From Bacteroidota bacterium (GTDB lineage: Bacteria; Bacteroidota; Bacteroidia; 2-12-FULL-35-15), in contig CANIQT010000006.1 in NCBI GenBank assembly GCA_947469885.1, forward strand, positions 62,001 through 126,000: a DNA stretch of 64,000 nt, in the 5' to 3' direction. Shown piece after piece: positions 34,813 through 41,514 of this stretch. The translations under genes and the position numbers were made by a program. Each line of letters begins with the position of its first letter. The first letter of the stretch is position 1. The notes beneath the pieces were generated by a model. The model made no database searches and was not told where the DNA came from. It saw only the letters and a list, made by a program, of their open reading frames with translations.

Positions 34813-35109
34813 TTATTTGAATTGGTTCAATTTAAAAAATCCAAAATCTAATATGGCCTCGTCATAGCATATCACAGATTTCATTTCTTTTGATAAGGGC
34901 TTCATTTCATTTTCAAGAGCATTTTCCCAATTCGTTTTCCTGTGTTTCCTATAAAACTCTACCGCCCATTTTCCAATTTCCTCAACCGTGGAAATGTAAC
35001 CCGTTCCTCTTTTTTGCATTTCTTCATACAGTTTTTCTGTGAAATGGTCTCCGAGGATAACCGCTATCATAGCTACTTCTGCAAGTTCCTGTGATTTTTT
35101 CATTTTCAT
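34813..35109 (-). CDS. Unknown array protein, 98 residues
   Basis: Helical, Lys/Glu-rich; contains EVAMIAVILGDHFTEKLYEEMQ and a YRKHRKTNWENAL segment. No family recognised. A promoter module lies 7 nt before the start, and the downstream 177-residue gene is coupled to it. Confidence 0.6.
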   Translation of the reverse strand: MKMKKSQELAEVAMIAVILGDHFTEKLYEEMQKRGTGYISTVEEIGKWAVEFYRKHRKTNWENALENEMKPLSKEMKSVICYDEAILDFGFFKLNQFK

Positions 35110-35116
35110 TTTCTAA

Positions 35117-35142
35117 TATAGGTTAGTGATTCCTGAAAAAAG
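35117..35142 (-). promoter_or_regulatory. Array promoter module
   Basis: Full match; 7 nt before the start at 35109. Confidence 0.6.
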
Positions 35143-35146
35143 AAAA

Positions 35147-35488
35147 CTATCTACCCTTCACTTCATCCCAAACTTCTTTCAAAGTTTTTTCTCCAACTGG
35201 AAAATGTATATCCCTCTCTATTTTCAATCCCAGTGGCAATTCCACATTCGCCAATTCCTCCAAAGATATTGTTCCAATCTCAGCATAGGCAGGGTCATTC
35301 AAAAGACAAAAAGCCATGTAAATATCTTCCTCAATATGTTCGTATATCCACCAAGTTGCCATTCCGCAAGGGTTGAAGAGCTTGCAGATAATTTTAATTT
35401 CGCTCATTGATTTATCACCAGTGTAACCTTGCGCTGCAAAAGCCTTCTCAATAAATGCTGGAATTAGTTTTTTGAGTTTGTCGTTCAT
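35147..35488 (-). CDS. Unknown array protein, 113 residues (DUF6908-like composition)
   Basis: Acidic alpha/beta protein; the stretch KLFNPCGMATWWIYEHIEED followed by DPAYAEIGTISLEELANVELPLGLKIERD resembles small plasmid and mobile-element proteins of the DUF6908/DUF2958 kind, which is a weak resemblance only. Promoter module 10 nt upstream. Confidence 0.6.
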   Translation of the reverse strand: MNDKLKKLIPAFIEKAFAAQGYTGDKSMSEIKIICKLFNPCGMATWWIYEHIEEDIYMAFCLLNDPAYAEIGTISLEELANVELPLGLKIERDIHFPVGEKTLKEVWDEVKGR

Positions 35489-35498
35489 TCTTTTAAGT

Positions 35499-35524
35499 TA
35501 TAGGTTATGGAGGTAGAAAAAAAG
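35499..35524 (-). promoter_or_regulatory. Array promoter module
   Basis: Full match; 10 nt before the start at 35488. Confidence 0.6.
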
Positions 35525-35526
35525 AA

Positions 35527-35805
35527 TTATCTGTATTGGTATTTACTTAGAACTTCATAATCTTCTTTTGAAATAGCTTCGCAAGTATTTAGTTTTACAG
35601 CCACTTCACCTCCATTGAATAACCACCATTTATCATCAGGAGAATATTTGAATGCCTTTCCTCCATAAAATTCTTTAGTGTATTTTTCTCCAAATACCTG
35701 TGTGCTTTTTCTCGTGGAAATCTCATGGACTGATTGAGATGAGTATTCATACTCGCCATTGCGAATGGTTAGGTTCAGGAATACATATTTAGTTTTTTGT
35801 TTCAT
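35527..35805 (-). CDS. Unknown array protein, 92 residues
   Basis: Beta-rich small protein (VFLNLTIRNGEYEYSSQSVHE, KWWLFNGGEVAVKLN). No family recognised. Own promoter module 18 nt upstream; its stop lies 2 nt from the next module, so genes and modules are tightly packed. Confidence 0.6.
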   Translation of the reverse strand: MKQKTKYVFLNLTIRNGEYEYSSQSVHEISTRKSTQVFGEKYTKEFYGGKAFKYSPDDKWWLFNGGEVAVKLNTCEAISKEDYEVLSKYQYR

Positions 35806-35823
35806 TCAGGATATTCTTTATTT

Positions 35824-35849
35824 TATAGGTTTGTGATTGTAGAAAAAAG
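35824..35849 (-). promoter_or_regulatory. Array promoter module
   Basis: Full match; 18 nt before the start at 35805. Confidence 0.6.
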
Positions 35850-35852
35850 ATT

Positions 35853-36119
35853 TTAGTAAGTAGTAGTAATCGCAATTGTAAAATCCCTTACTTCTTCTTC
35901 ACCCTCTACAACAAGGTTTGCAGTAAAATCCAGAGGGGCTTGGTTAGTCAGAACTTCATTGCTTGGCACAAATACGCTGTCTGCGTTGTAGTGCTCCTGA
36001 ATTGCTGTTTGTAACTTTCCTCTTATTTCATCTTTTGCTTTGCATTAAATAATTGCTATAATTTCACCTTCAGTACTTATCAGAACTGCGTTTGATTTTC
36101 CGAATAAATTTGTCGTCAT
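35853..36119 (-). pseudogene. Array gene interrupted by an in-frame TAA
   Basis: Reading from the ATG at 36119, 11 nt after a full promoter module, gives 24 codons, a TAA at 36045-36047, then 63 further codons without a stop, ending at TAC-TAA just before the next module. Composition stays protein-like after the stop (AKDEIRGKLQTAIQEHYNAD, and an IAITTTY end). No in-frame Met follows, so reinitiation is unlikely. One base change (for example from CAA, GAA or AAA) explains it. Family unknown; the second half resembles a small beta-rich protein. Confidence 0.7.
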
Positions 36120-36130
36120 TTCTTTATTGT

Positions 36131-36156
36131 TATAGGTTGGTGAATAAGAAAAAAAG
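36131..36156 (-). promoter_or_regulatory. Array promoter module before the interrupted gene
   Basis: Full match, undamaged although the gene it serves is broken; start 11 nt downstream. Confidence 0.6.
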
Positions 36157-36158
36157 AT

Positions 36159-36431
36159 TTATGATTTCACTGTTGTGCCTTGTTCTCTCAATGGAGATTC
36201 TTGTTGCCCATTCCTTACCATCAAATCAAATTTTGATTTTGCCTTTTCAAAAGTTGTGAAAAGTCCATTAGAGCAAAAGGGACTTTTGGTAGTTTCATGG
36301 ACTGCATAAGAAATTCCGTTTTTGTACGGTTTGTTCAATTTTATTAGATTCACATGGCTTCCGTCTACAAAATTCGCAAACTCAATCAAGGGGCTGTTAA
36401 AAACTCTTTTTGGTAATATTAGATAACTCAT
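36159..36431 (-). CDS. Unknown array protein, 90 residues
   Basis: Mixed alpha/beta, no family recognised; contains FVDGSHVNLIKLNKPYKNG and a short Gln/Arg/Ser-rich tail. Promoter module 17 nt upstream. Confidence 0.6.
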   Translation of the reverse strand: MSYLILPKRVFNSPLIEFANFVDGSHVNLIKLNKPYKNGISYAVHETTKSPFCSNGLFTTFEKAKSKFDLMVRNGQQESPLREQGTTVKS

Positions 36432-36448
36432 TTATGGTTTGTATTTAA

Positions 36449-36474
36449 TATAGGTTGTGTAATAGAGAAAAAAT
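36449..36474 (-). promoter_or_regulatory. Array promoter module
   Basis: Match with A instead of C at the outer end of the T-run; start 17 nt downstream at 36431. Confidence 0.55.
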
Positions 36475-36485
36475 AAAGTGAGAGG

Positions 36486-36809
36486 TTAAACCAAGCGAAG
36501 CTCCAATCTCATTTCCTCGAAAGAACGCTCTAAGCCAATCCAACAATTTGAACCTCCTGTGTAGTCTTTCATATCTTTGGCGGTACGAAACATCAAATTT
36601 TTATCACCATTGTGCCAACTGAAGTAAAAACATTTGTCCCCTTTGTAGAAAAAGCCAGAGAGGTAAAAATGCCCAGTATTAAAGTCCCGAAGTTCTGCAC
36701 CCACTTTCTTCAGTTCTGCCTTTATTTGCTTCTTAAAATCCTTTGCAAATGCAATAAATTCGGGTGTTTTGTAAGAACTTTGCTCAAAATTTGTTTTTGT
36801 GAATTTCAT
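36486..36809 (-). CDS. Unknown array protein, family A copy 1 (107 residues)
   Basis: Highly similar to 39038-39349: both begin MKF..TNFEQSSYKTPEFIAFAK and share HFYLSGFFYKG, YFSWHNGD and YTGGSNCW/FTGGSNCW. The fold is unknown; strands rich in aromatic residues suggest a compact alpha/beta domain. Promoter module 5 nt upstream of the start. Confidence 0.7.
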   Translation of the reverse strand: MKFTKTNFEQSSYKTPEFIAFAKDFKKQIKAELKKVGAELRDFNTGHFYLSGFFYKGDKCFYFSWHNGDKNLMFRTAKDMKDYTGGSNCWIGLERSFEEMRLELRLV

Positions 36810-36814
36810 ATTTA

Positions 36815-36840
36815 TATAGGTTGTCTTTTGAGATAAAAAG
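36815..36840 (-). promoter_or_regulatory. Array promoter module
   Basis: Match with an interrupted T-run (CTTTTTATC); 5 nt before the start at 36809. Confidence 0.55.
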
Positions 36841-36846
36841 AAATAG

Positions 36847-37107
36847 TTATTTTTTATTGCCCTTCACTATTGCATTTAATAACTTCAGAATGTTTTTATA
36901 AGTCTTTTTCATTTCAAAAGCGTTCATTTCCTCCCATATCTTTACCCTCACTTTACAGTCAAAATTGTTGTCCTTTTCAAAATAATAAATCAAATCTTTT
37001 AAGTCCCAAAAACGGTCATGTTTTTTGCTACTCGTTTGTTTTACTCCTTCAGTCATATACTTGGCTATTTTTTCTAAATCACTTGGTTTTTTAATTTTTA
37101 ATGCCAT
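36847..37107 (-). CDS. Unknown array protein, family B copy 1 (86 residues)
   Basis: Paralogue of 38362-38622; both begin MALKIKKP, share DRFWD-KDL, DYKVRVKIW-like and FEM-KTYKNILKLL, and end with EGNKK/KGNKK. Helical, basic. The frame stays open upstream to 37281, but the paralogue, and a promoter module 23 nt before 37107, fix the start at 37107. Confidence 0.7.
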   Translation of the reverse strand: MALKIKKPSDLEKIAKYMTEGVKQTSSKKHDRFWDLKDLIYYFEKDNNFDCKVRVKIWEEMNAFEMKKTYKNILKLLNAIVKGNKK

Positions 37108-37130
37108 TTCTTTGTATTTGTGTTTTGACT

Positions 37131-37156
37131 TATAGGTTGAAGAAAAAAAATAAAAG
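37131..37156 (-). promoter_or_regulatory. Array promoter module
   Basis: AACCTATA intact, T-run extended toward the box; 23 nt before the start at 37107. Confidence 0.55.
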
Positions 37157-37281
37157 AAAATTAAGATTTCACAGTCCTTTACCTTTATTGCTTCTTCATC
37201 GCATTGTTTTGAAAAACTGCAAATCATCTTACCATTTTCCAAGAATAGTATTTTGTACTTTTTATTTGAATTCATCTTCAA
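37156..37281 (-). other. Possible small frame coupled to the 79-residue gene and open into family B
   Basis: An ATG at 37281 overlaps the last codons of the preceding gene and opens a frame (MNSNKKYKILFLENGKM) that has lost any stop before the next module; it runs through the module into 36847-37107. About 40 codons look protein-like, then the translation becomes Phe/Tyr-rich as it crosses the T-run. Either a decayed small gene or a coding remnant fused by chance. Confidence 0.3.
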
Positions 37282-37501
37282 ATTGCGTTAAAATTAATTT
37301 CTCTAAATCTGCTGAATTGACTGGTGTTTCATCAATCCAAAAAACTTCTCTTGCAGATGAACCAGAGTTTGAATCATTCATTTCACACGCACAAAACATA
37401 AAACTTTTGTCGGCTTGTTTAACTTGACCATAGTGCCACGTCCAGCCAACACGAGTCCTCTTGTCTGAATTTTCTCTATCAAATTTTATTGTTGATTTCA
37501 T
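37262..37501 (-). CDS. Unknown array protein, 79 residues
   Basis: Acidic, with GWTWHYGQVKQADKSFMFCACE and a C-terminal ADLEKLILTQFEDEFK helix. No family recognised. Promoter module 5 nt before the start. Confidence 0.6.
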   Translation of the reverse strand: MKSTIKFDRENSDKRTRVGWTWHYGQVKQADKSFMFCACEMNDSNSGSSAREVFWIDETPVNSADLEKLILTQFEDEFK

Positions 37502-37506
37502 ATTTT

Positions 37507-37532
37507 TATAGGTTGGGTATTTTGAAAAAAAG
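37507..37532 (-). promoter_or_regulatory. Array promoter module
   Basis: Full match; 5 nt before the start at 37501. Confidence 0.6.
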
Positions 37533-37556
37533 AATTATCAGCTGTTGAAGATTTCC

Positions 37557-37820
37557 CTAAAACTGGATAAGTAAATACTTAAATCCTTTCAATTGCTTTC
37601 TGAGGTTATCCATCTTCAATCTGGTATCATAATTTATTCCTTTTCCACGGGTTTGAAGTTGGCTTACTTTGTAGAGCTTTACATTTTTATTGAAGTCAGT
37701 ATCGCCTATTTCATTTCCTGAAATATCTTCAAGAACATCTGATGGCAATTGCGATTCGTGCAGATAGGCAGTTGCTTCAAATCTGTACTTTTTGTTATAC
37801 CAAGTTGATTTCTTTGTCAT
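37557..37820 (-). CDS. Unknown array protein, 87 residues
   Basis: Basic protein starting MTKKSTWYNKKYRFEATAYL; acidic middle (DVLEDISGNEIGDTDFN) and a basic amphipathic end. No family recognised. Promoter module 5 nt upstream. Confidence 0.6.
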   Translation of the reverse strand: MTKKSTWYNKKYRFEATAYLHESQLPSDVLEDISGNEIGDTDFNKNVKLYKVSQLQTRGKGINYDTRLKMDNLRKQLKGFKYLLIQF

Positions 37821-37825
37821 ATTTC

Positions 37826-37851
37826 TATAGGTTATTTAATAAGAAAAAATG
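37826..37851 (-). promoter_or_regulatory. Array promoter module
   Basis: Near-full match; 5 nt before the start at 37820. Its T-run directly follows the hairpin at 37852-37881, so it may also serve as that terminator's U-tract. Confidence 0.6.
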
Positions 37852-37881
37852 AAGGGGCTGAATTGTTTTAATTCGCCCTTT
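37852..37881 (-). terminator. Hairpin terminator of the 137-residue gene, abutting the next promoter
   Basis: AAGGGGCTGAATT pairs with AATTCGCCCTTT (one bulge). On the minus strand the hairpin is followed by ATTTTTTC, which belongs to the next promoter module. Confidence 0.6.
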
Positions 37882-37911
37882 CAATTATAAAGAAACACAC
37901 AACTTAATAAT

Positions 37912-38325
37912 TTATATTTGATGGTTGCATCTAAGGTATTCCTCTGCATTCATCATTATTTCTCGGTACTTCTTTCCTCCATTCTTATAATAAACACCAT
38001 TAAGATTTGCAGGTGTTGAATGTGTATTCCGCTTATCAACTTGCGAAACGTGAACGTAGGAAACATCAGTGCATAGTGAATCTCCAGCCATTAATTCCTC
38101 GGCTATTTCATCTGTTATTTCTTTTTCAGCATAACTGTAAAGTGGAATCAGTGTGTACGATGGAGCAAGTTCGCAGCAGAAGGTTTGTTCGTTTGCATTA
38201 TACATATATACTCCGAATATCTTTCCACAAGCCTCGGCAATATCTTCTCTCCAGTTCCTTGTTTCCTCGATTGAAACAATTCTGAAGTCTGTCCTTTTTG
38301 CTTTATTTATTATTTCTGATTCCAT
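37912..38325 (-). CDS. Unknown array protein, 137 residues
   Basis: Acidic protein with two Cys clusters in the middle (QTFCCELAPSY, DSLCTDVSYVHVSQ) and a final EEYLRCNH. No family recognised. Promoter module 5 nt before the start. Confidence 0.6.
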   Translation of the reverse strand: MESEIINKAKRTDFRIVSIEETRNWREDIAEACGKIFGVYMYNANEQTFCCELAPSYTLIPLYSYAEKEITDEIAEELMAGDSLCTDVSYVHVSQVDKRNTHSTPANLNGVYYKNGGKKYREIMMNAEEYLRCNHQI

Positions 38326-38330
38326 GTTAT

Positions 38331-38356
38331 TATAGGTAAGAGAATCCGAAAAAAAG
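38331..38356 (-). promoter_or_regulatory. Array promoter module
   Basis: TACCTATA variant; 5 nt before the start at 38325. Confidence 0.6.
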
Positions 38357-38361
38357 AATAG

Positions 38362-38622
38362 TTATTTTTTGTTTCCTTCTACTATTTTTTCCAATAACTT
38401 CAATATGTTTTTATAAGTCTTCGGCATCTCAAATGCTTTCATTTCATCCCATATCTTTACTCTAACTTTATAGTCAAACCCATTGTCATTCTCAAAATGA
38501 GCAACCAAATCTTTCATGTCCCAAAAACGGTCAAGTTTTTTATTGCTTATCTGCTTTAATGCCTGTGCCATGAATTTGGCAATCGCTTCCAAGTCTTTCG
38601 GTTTCTTAATTTTTAGTGCCAT
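38362..38622 (-). CDS. Unknown array protein, family B copy 2 (86 residues)
   Basis: Paralogue of 36847-37107 (see there); helical, with FMAQALKQISNKKLDRFWD and FEMPKTYKNILKLLEKIV. Promoter module 13 nt upstream. Start supported by alignment with copy 1. Confidence 0.7.
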   Translation of the reverse strand: MALKIKKPKDLEAIAKFMAQALKQISNKKLDRFWDMKDLVAHFENDNGFDYKVRVKIWDEMKAFEMPKTYKNILKLLEKIVEGNKK

Positions 38623-38635
38623 TTGTTTTTTTAGT

Positions 38636-38661
38636 TATAGGTTAGAGTTTCAGAAAAAAAA
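38636..38661 (-). promoter_or_regulatory. Array promoter module
   Basis: Full AACCTATA with long T-run; 13 nt before the start at 38622. Confidence 0.6.
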
Positions 38662-38669
38662 CAACTATC

Positions 38670-39002
38670 TTAAAACGAATAACACTCCTTGTTTATTGAG
38701 AATGTAATATCCCCAATGGTATCAACTTTTTCATCTATTAAACGAACAAGGGAGCTTTGCAGTGTGGAAAGTGATTTGTATTTTTGGTACTTCATACCTT
38801 TGTTAGTCCTTGCCCAAAGATTAGCGGGAAATGAACTAATTTTACAATCTACCTCACTATGCGTTTTTAAAACAACGTGGAACCAATAACCTTTATCGGA
38901 TAAGTGAATATTGATTTGTGCGGTTTCTTGTTTGTATAAGTCTTCAAGTGTTACACCTAAAGAAGCTAAAGAATTAAGAATTTTTAGTTTTGTCTTTTTC
39001 AT
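38670..39002 (-). CDS. Unknown array protein, 110 residues
   Basis: Starts MKKTKLKILNSLASLGVTLEDL; has a beta-rich middle (INIHLSDKGYWFHVVLKTHS) and a helical end. An upstream in-frame Met at 39026 exists, but translating from it would read through the promoter box, so 39002 is chosen. No family recognised. Confidence 0.65.
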   Translation of the reverse strand: MKKTKLKILNSLASLGVTLEDLYKQETAQINIHLSDKGYWFHVVLKTHSEVDCKISSFPANLWARTNKGMKYQKYKSLSTLQSSLVRLIDEKVDTIGDITFSINKECYSF

Positions 39003-39007
39003 GTTCT

Positions 39008-39033
39008 TATAGGTAGGAGTTTCCAAAAAAAAG
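39008..39033 (-). promoter_or_regulatory. Array promoter module
   Basis: TACCTATA variant with an uninterrupted T-run; 5 nt before the start at 39002. Confidence 0.6.
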
Positions 39034-39037
39034 AATC

Positions 39038-39349
39038 TTATTTTAATCTCATTTGCTCAAACGAGTCTCCCAGTTTCATCCAACAATTCGACCCACCAGT
39101 AAAATCTCTAGTGTCCTTTGCTGTGCGATACATTAAATTGCTATCTCCATTGTGCCAACTGAAATAATAACACTGTTCGCCTTTGTAAAAGAAACCAGAA
39201 AGATAGAAGTGTCCAACATTAAACGAATTAAGTTCCGCACCGACTTTATTTAATTCAGCTTTAATTTGCTTCTTAAATTCTTTTGCAAACGCTATAAATT
39301 CGGGAGTTTTATATGAACTTTGCTCAAAGTTCGTTTGTGAAAATTTCAT
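39038..39349 (-). CDS. Unknown array protein, family A copy 2 (103 residues)
   Basis: Paralogue of 36486-36809 with roughly three quarters identical residues. Conserved features: NFEQSSYKTPEF, LSGFFYKG, SWHNGD and GGSNCW with one Cys. Promoter module 14 nt upstream. Confidence 0.7.
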   Translation of the reverse strand: MKFSQTNFEQSSYKTPEFIAFAKEFKKQIKAELNKVGAELNSFNVGHFYLSGFFYKGEQCYYFSWHNGDSNLMYRTAKDTRDFTGGSNCWMKLGDSFEQMRLK

Positions 39350-39363
39350 TTTTATTTTATTAT

Positions 39364-39389
39364 TATAGGTTGGCTTTTCGGAAAAAAAG
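39364..39389 (-). promoter_or_regulatory. Array promoter module
   Basis: Full match; 14 nt before the start at 39349. Confidence 0.6.
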
Positions 39390-39413
39390 AATTGGGAATA
39401 TTATTTCCCTTTC

Positions 39414-39983
39414 CTAAATTCTTGTATAATCAATCTTTTCCTTTCGGCTTTCCACTTTGTATCCTTGTTCCGTAAAACCTTTAATTATCTTGTTAATATT
39501 ACGGTTCGTTGAATTGTGGTTTCTTCCAGTTGATTGAATAAGTCCAGACAATTTGGTATCCGAAATAGCAATGTAAATCCCAACCTGATATGGTTGCGTA
39601 ACAATATTTATTTTATGATTTCCTTTGCGAATGCTTACTGTACGATACAATTTAATTGAACGGTCCTTGGCTGTTTTTTCTTTTTCTTCAATTTCTTTAG
39701 CCAACTTTTCCGCATCAGCAACAGCTCTTTTGTCCTGTGCGTATGCAATTGCCTTTGGCAACCACATTTCTATTTGCTTAATTTTGTTCTCAAGGAATTG
39801 TTGCATTCCTTCAATTCCTGCTTCATAAACTTTTGAGAATTTGTTAGTAAAACGAAGCCAGTCCCCTTCATAGTTATCAAGAGACACGCAGATTGTTTCG
39901 CTTCCAACAACAATCCAAGCAATGATAATTGTTCCATTAAAATTAAATCGGTGGTTTCCAGAAACAGTGTTTAAGTATGTCAT
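39414..39983 (-). CDS. Unknown array protein with central coiled coil, 189 residues
   Basis: N-terminal beta-rich part (NHRFNFNGTIIIAWIVVGS), a charged coiled coil (ADAEKLAKEIEEKEKTAKDR, about 88-107) and a C-terminal basic domain. No family recognised. Promoter module 17 nt upstream. The longest single-gene unit in the array. Confidence 0.6.
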   Translation of the reverse strand: MTYLNTVSGNHRFNFNGTIIIAWIVVGSETICVSLDNYEGDWLRFTNKFSKVYEAGIEGMQQFLENKIKQIEMWLPKAIAYAQDKRAVADAEKLAKEIEEKEKTAKDRSIKLYRTVSIRKGNHKINIVTQPYQVGIYIAISDTKLSGLIQSTGRNHNSTNRNINKIIKGFTEQGYKVESRKEKIDYTRI

Positions 39984-40000
39984 CTTCTTTCGTTTTATTT

Positions 40001-40026
40001 TATAGGTTGAAAGAAGGAGAAAAAAG
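40001..40026 (-). promoter_or_regulatory. Array promoter module
   Basis: Full match; 17 nt before the start at 39983. Confidence 0.6.
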
Positions 40027-40031
40027 ATGCC

Positions 40032-40490
40032 CTACTCAAAAGGGCTGGTGGCAAGGTGTTCCAGAATTACTTTAACAGTGTCGTTTTCTATTGTACAATG
40101 AATTACAACCTTCCTCCTTGTTGCCATTATTGAAGCATTGGAGTAGGTCAAAATTATTACACCATATTCTGTGTTGATGTTACAGAGGTTTCCAAGCACA
40201 TAATCAAACTTGAAATTAATTTTATAATAGCTCAATATTGTCTCCCTTCCATATTTATTAATGGTTTGAGATGCAGTAAACGCCAACATATTATTGTACT
40301 GGTTATTTCTGTATACGTTTTGAAAGAATTGCCTAGCAGAAGAACCAAATATCATTGCAGGATTTGAATAGGGCTTTACCGACACGTGCACTTGCTCTAT
40401 TGGAATATCTGTGATTGGCTGCTCTATTGTCTTGGTTGAGCAACCAAAGAAGAATAAGCATAAAATAAAAATGCAAGTTTTGAATTTCAT
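40032..40490 (-). CDS. Unknown lipoprotein of the array, 152 residues
   Basis: The only array product with an export signal: a hydrophobic start and lipobox FFFGC (Cys 17) followed by STKT. The mature part has no recognised family. Surface lipoproteins on mobile elements can act in entry exclusion; that is inference from location only. Promoter module 17 nt upstream, divergent from ardC. Confidence 0.65.
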   Translation of the reverse strand: MKFKTCIFILCLFFFGCSTKTIEQPITDIPIEQVHVSVKPYSNPAMIFGSSARQFFQNVYRNNQYNNMLAFTASQTINKYGRETILSYYKINFKFDYVLGNLCNINTEYGVIILTYSNASIMATRRKVVIHCTIENDTVKVILEHLATSPFE

Positions 40491-40507
40491 TTCGGAATTT
40501 TTTTTCT

Positions 40508-40533
40508 TATAGGTTGTGTTAATGCAAAAAAAG
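40508..40533 (-). promoter_or_regulatory. Array promoter module (left arm of divergent pair)
   Basis: Full match driving the lipoprotein gene, 17 nt before its start at 40490. Confidence 0.6.
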
Positions 40534-40547
40534 AATAGAAGTATTCT
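40532..40547. repeat. Palindrome between the two divergent promoter modules
   Basis: AGAATA, a 4-nt centre, TATTCT: the two oppositely directed modules abut this symmetric element at their T-run ends. Confidence 0.6.
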
Positions 40548-40549
40548 TT

Positions 40550-40575
40550 CTTTTTTTTCAAACAGCCAACCTATA
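40550..40575 (+). promoter_or_regulatory. Array promoter module on the plus strand, before ardC
   Basis: CTTTTTTTTC-N8-AACCTATA, identical in layout and 26-bp length to the minus-strand copies; 14 nt before the ATG at 40590. It shows that the module is oriented with the gene it serves. Confidence 0.65.
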
Positions 40576-40589
40576 ACCCAAAAAGAAAT

Positions 40590-41459
40590 ATGAAAACATC
40601 TGATGTATATTCAATGGTAACAGACCGAATTATTAGCAAGTTGAATTCTGGTATAGTTCCATGGGAGCGTGGCTATAGTTCAGTTGCTCCCCAAAACTTT
40701 ATTACAAAGAAACCTTATAGGGGAATTAATTACTGGATAACTGTGTGTAACAATCATAGCTCTCCCTTCTACCTTTCCTTCAAGCAGGTCAAGGAACTTG
40801 GAGGTTCTGTAAAAGCAGGAGAGAAGGGAACTCCCATTGTTTATTGGCAAATCCTCGAAAAACAAAATAGAAATGCCGATGGAATTCTTGAAAAGAAAAC
40901 TATTCCGCTATTGAAATATTACACTGTATTTAATGCTGAACAAACTACAGGTATTGATTTTCCAGTTATAGAAAATAAAGTTCCGAACATAACCTCGTTG
41001 GATAAAGTCCTTCAAAATATGTTAGATAAGCCAACCATCAGAGAAGGTCAAAGCTATTCCCCTTCCTATGTTCCAGTGCTTGATGAAATACGGATGCCTT
41101 TGAAAAATAATTATCACTCAGCAGGACGTTACTATAAAACATTATTCCACGAGCTTGCCCATAGTACTGGAGCCTCAAAGAGGTTAAATCGTGATGGGAT
41201 AGCAAAGTTTGACAGATTTGGGTCTGAGCAATATTCATTGGAGGAATTGATTGCAGAACTTGCTGCAAGCTTTGCTATTAATTATGCTGGGCTTGAAGAA
41301 GAAACAATTGATAATTCTGTAGCCTATATACAGGGCTGGCTTAAAGCATTGAAGAATGACAATAAATTAATTTTTACTGCTGCTAAACAAGCGGAGAAAG
41401 CGTGGAAATTTATTAATAACGAAATCGAAATAGGAGAATCGAAGAAGGAAGCAGCATGA
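40590..41459 (+). CDS. ardC: ArdC-like anti-restriction protein (ssDNA-binding domain plus zincin)
   Basis: 289 residues: N-terminal ArdC/DUF1738 ssDNA-binding domain (VPWERGY, KPYRGINYW, KEKGTPIVYW-like strand) and a C-terminal metallopeptidase domain with HELAH (187-191) and a likely third ligand in EELIAEL (about 223). ArdC proteins protect incoming conjugative DNA from restriction. It is the only array-type unit on the plus strand and shares the array promoter, linking the unknown genes to DNA entry. Confidence 0.85.
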   Translation: MKTSDVYSMVTDRIISKLNSGIVPWERGYSSVAPQNFITKKPYRGINYWITVCNNHSSPFYLSFKQVKELGGSVKAGEKGTPIVYWQILEKQNRNADGILEKKTIPLLKYYTVFNAEQTTGIDFPVIENKVPNITSLDKVLQNMLDKPTIREGQSYSPSYVPVLDEIRMPLKNNYHSAGRYYKTLFHELAHSTGASKRLNRDGIAKFDRFGSEQYSLEELIAELAASFAINYAGLEEETIDNSVAYIQGWLKALKNDNKLIFTAAKQAEKAWKFINNEIEIGESKKEAA

Positions 41460-41514
41460 TTATAAATTTAGAAAGCAGATGACAAGAAGGTAAAAGCAGC
41501 AATTTAATTAGGAT

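Noticed and set aside
39002-39026. Start of the 110-residue array gene at 39026
   Set aside because: That start would translate the promoter box; the Met at 39002 fits the common 5-nt spacing.
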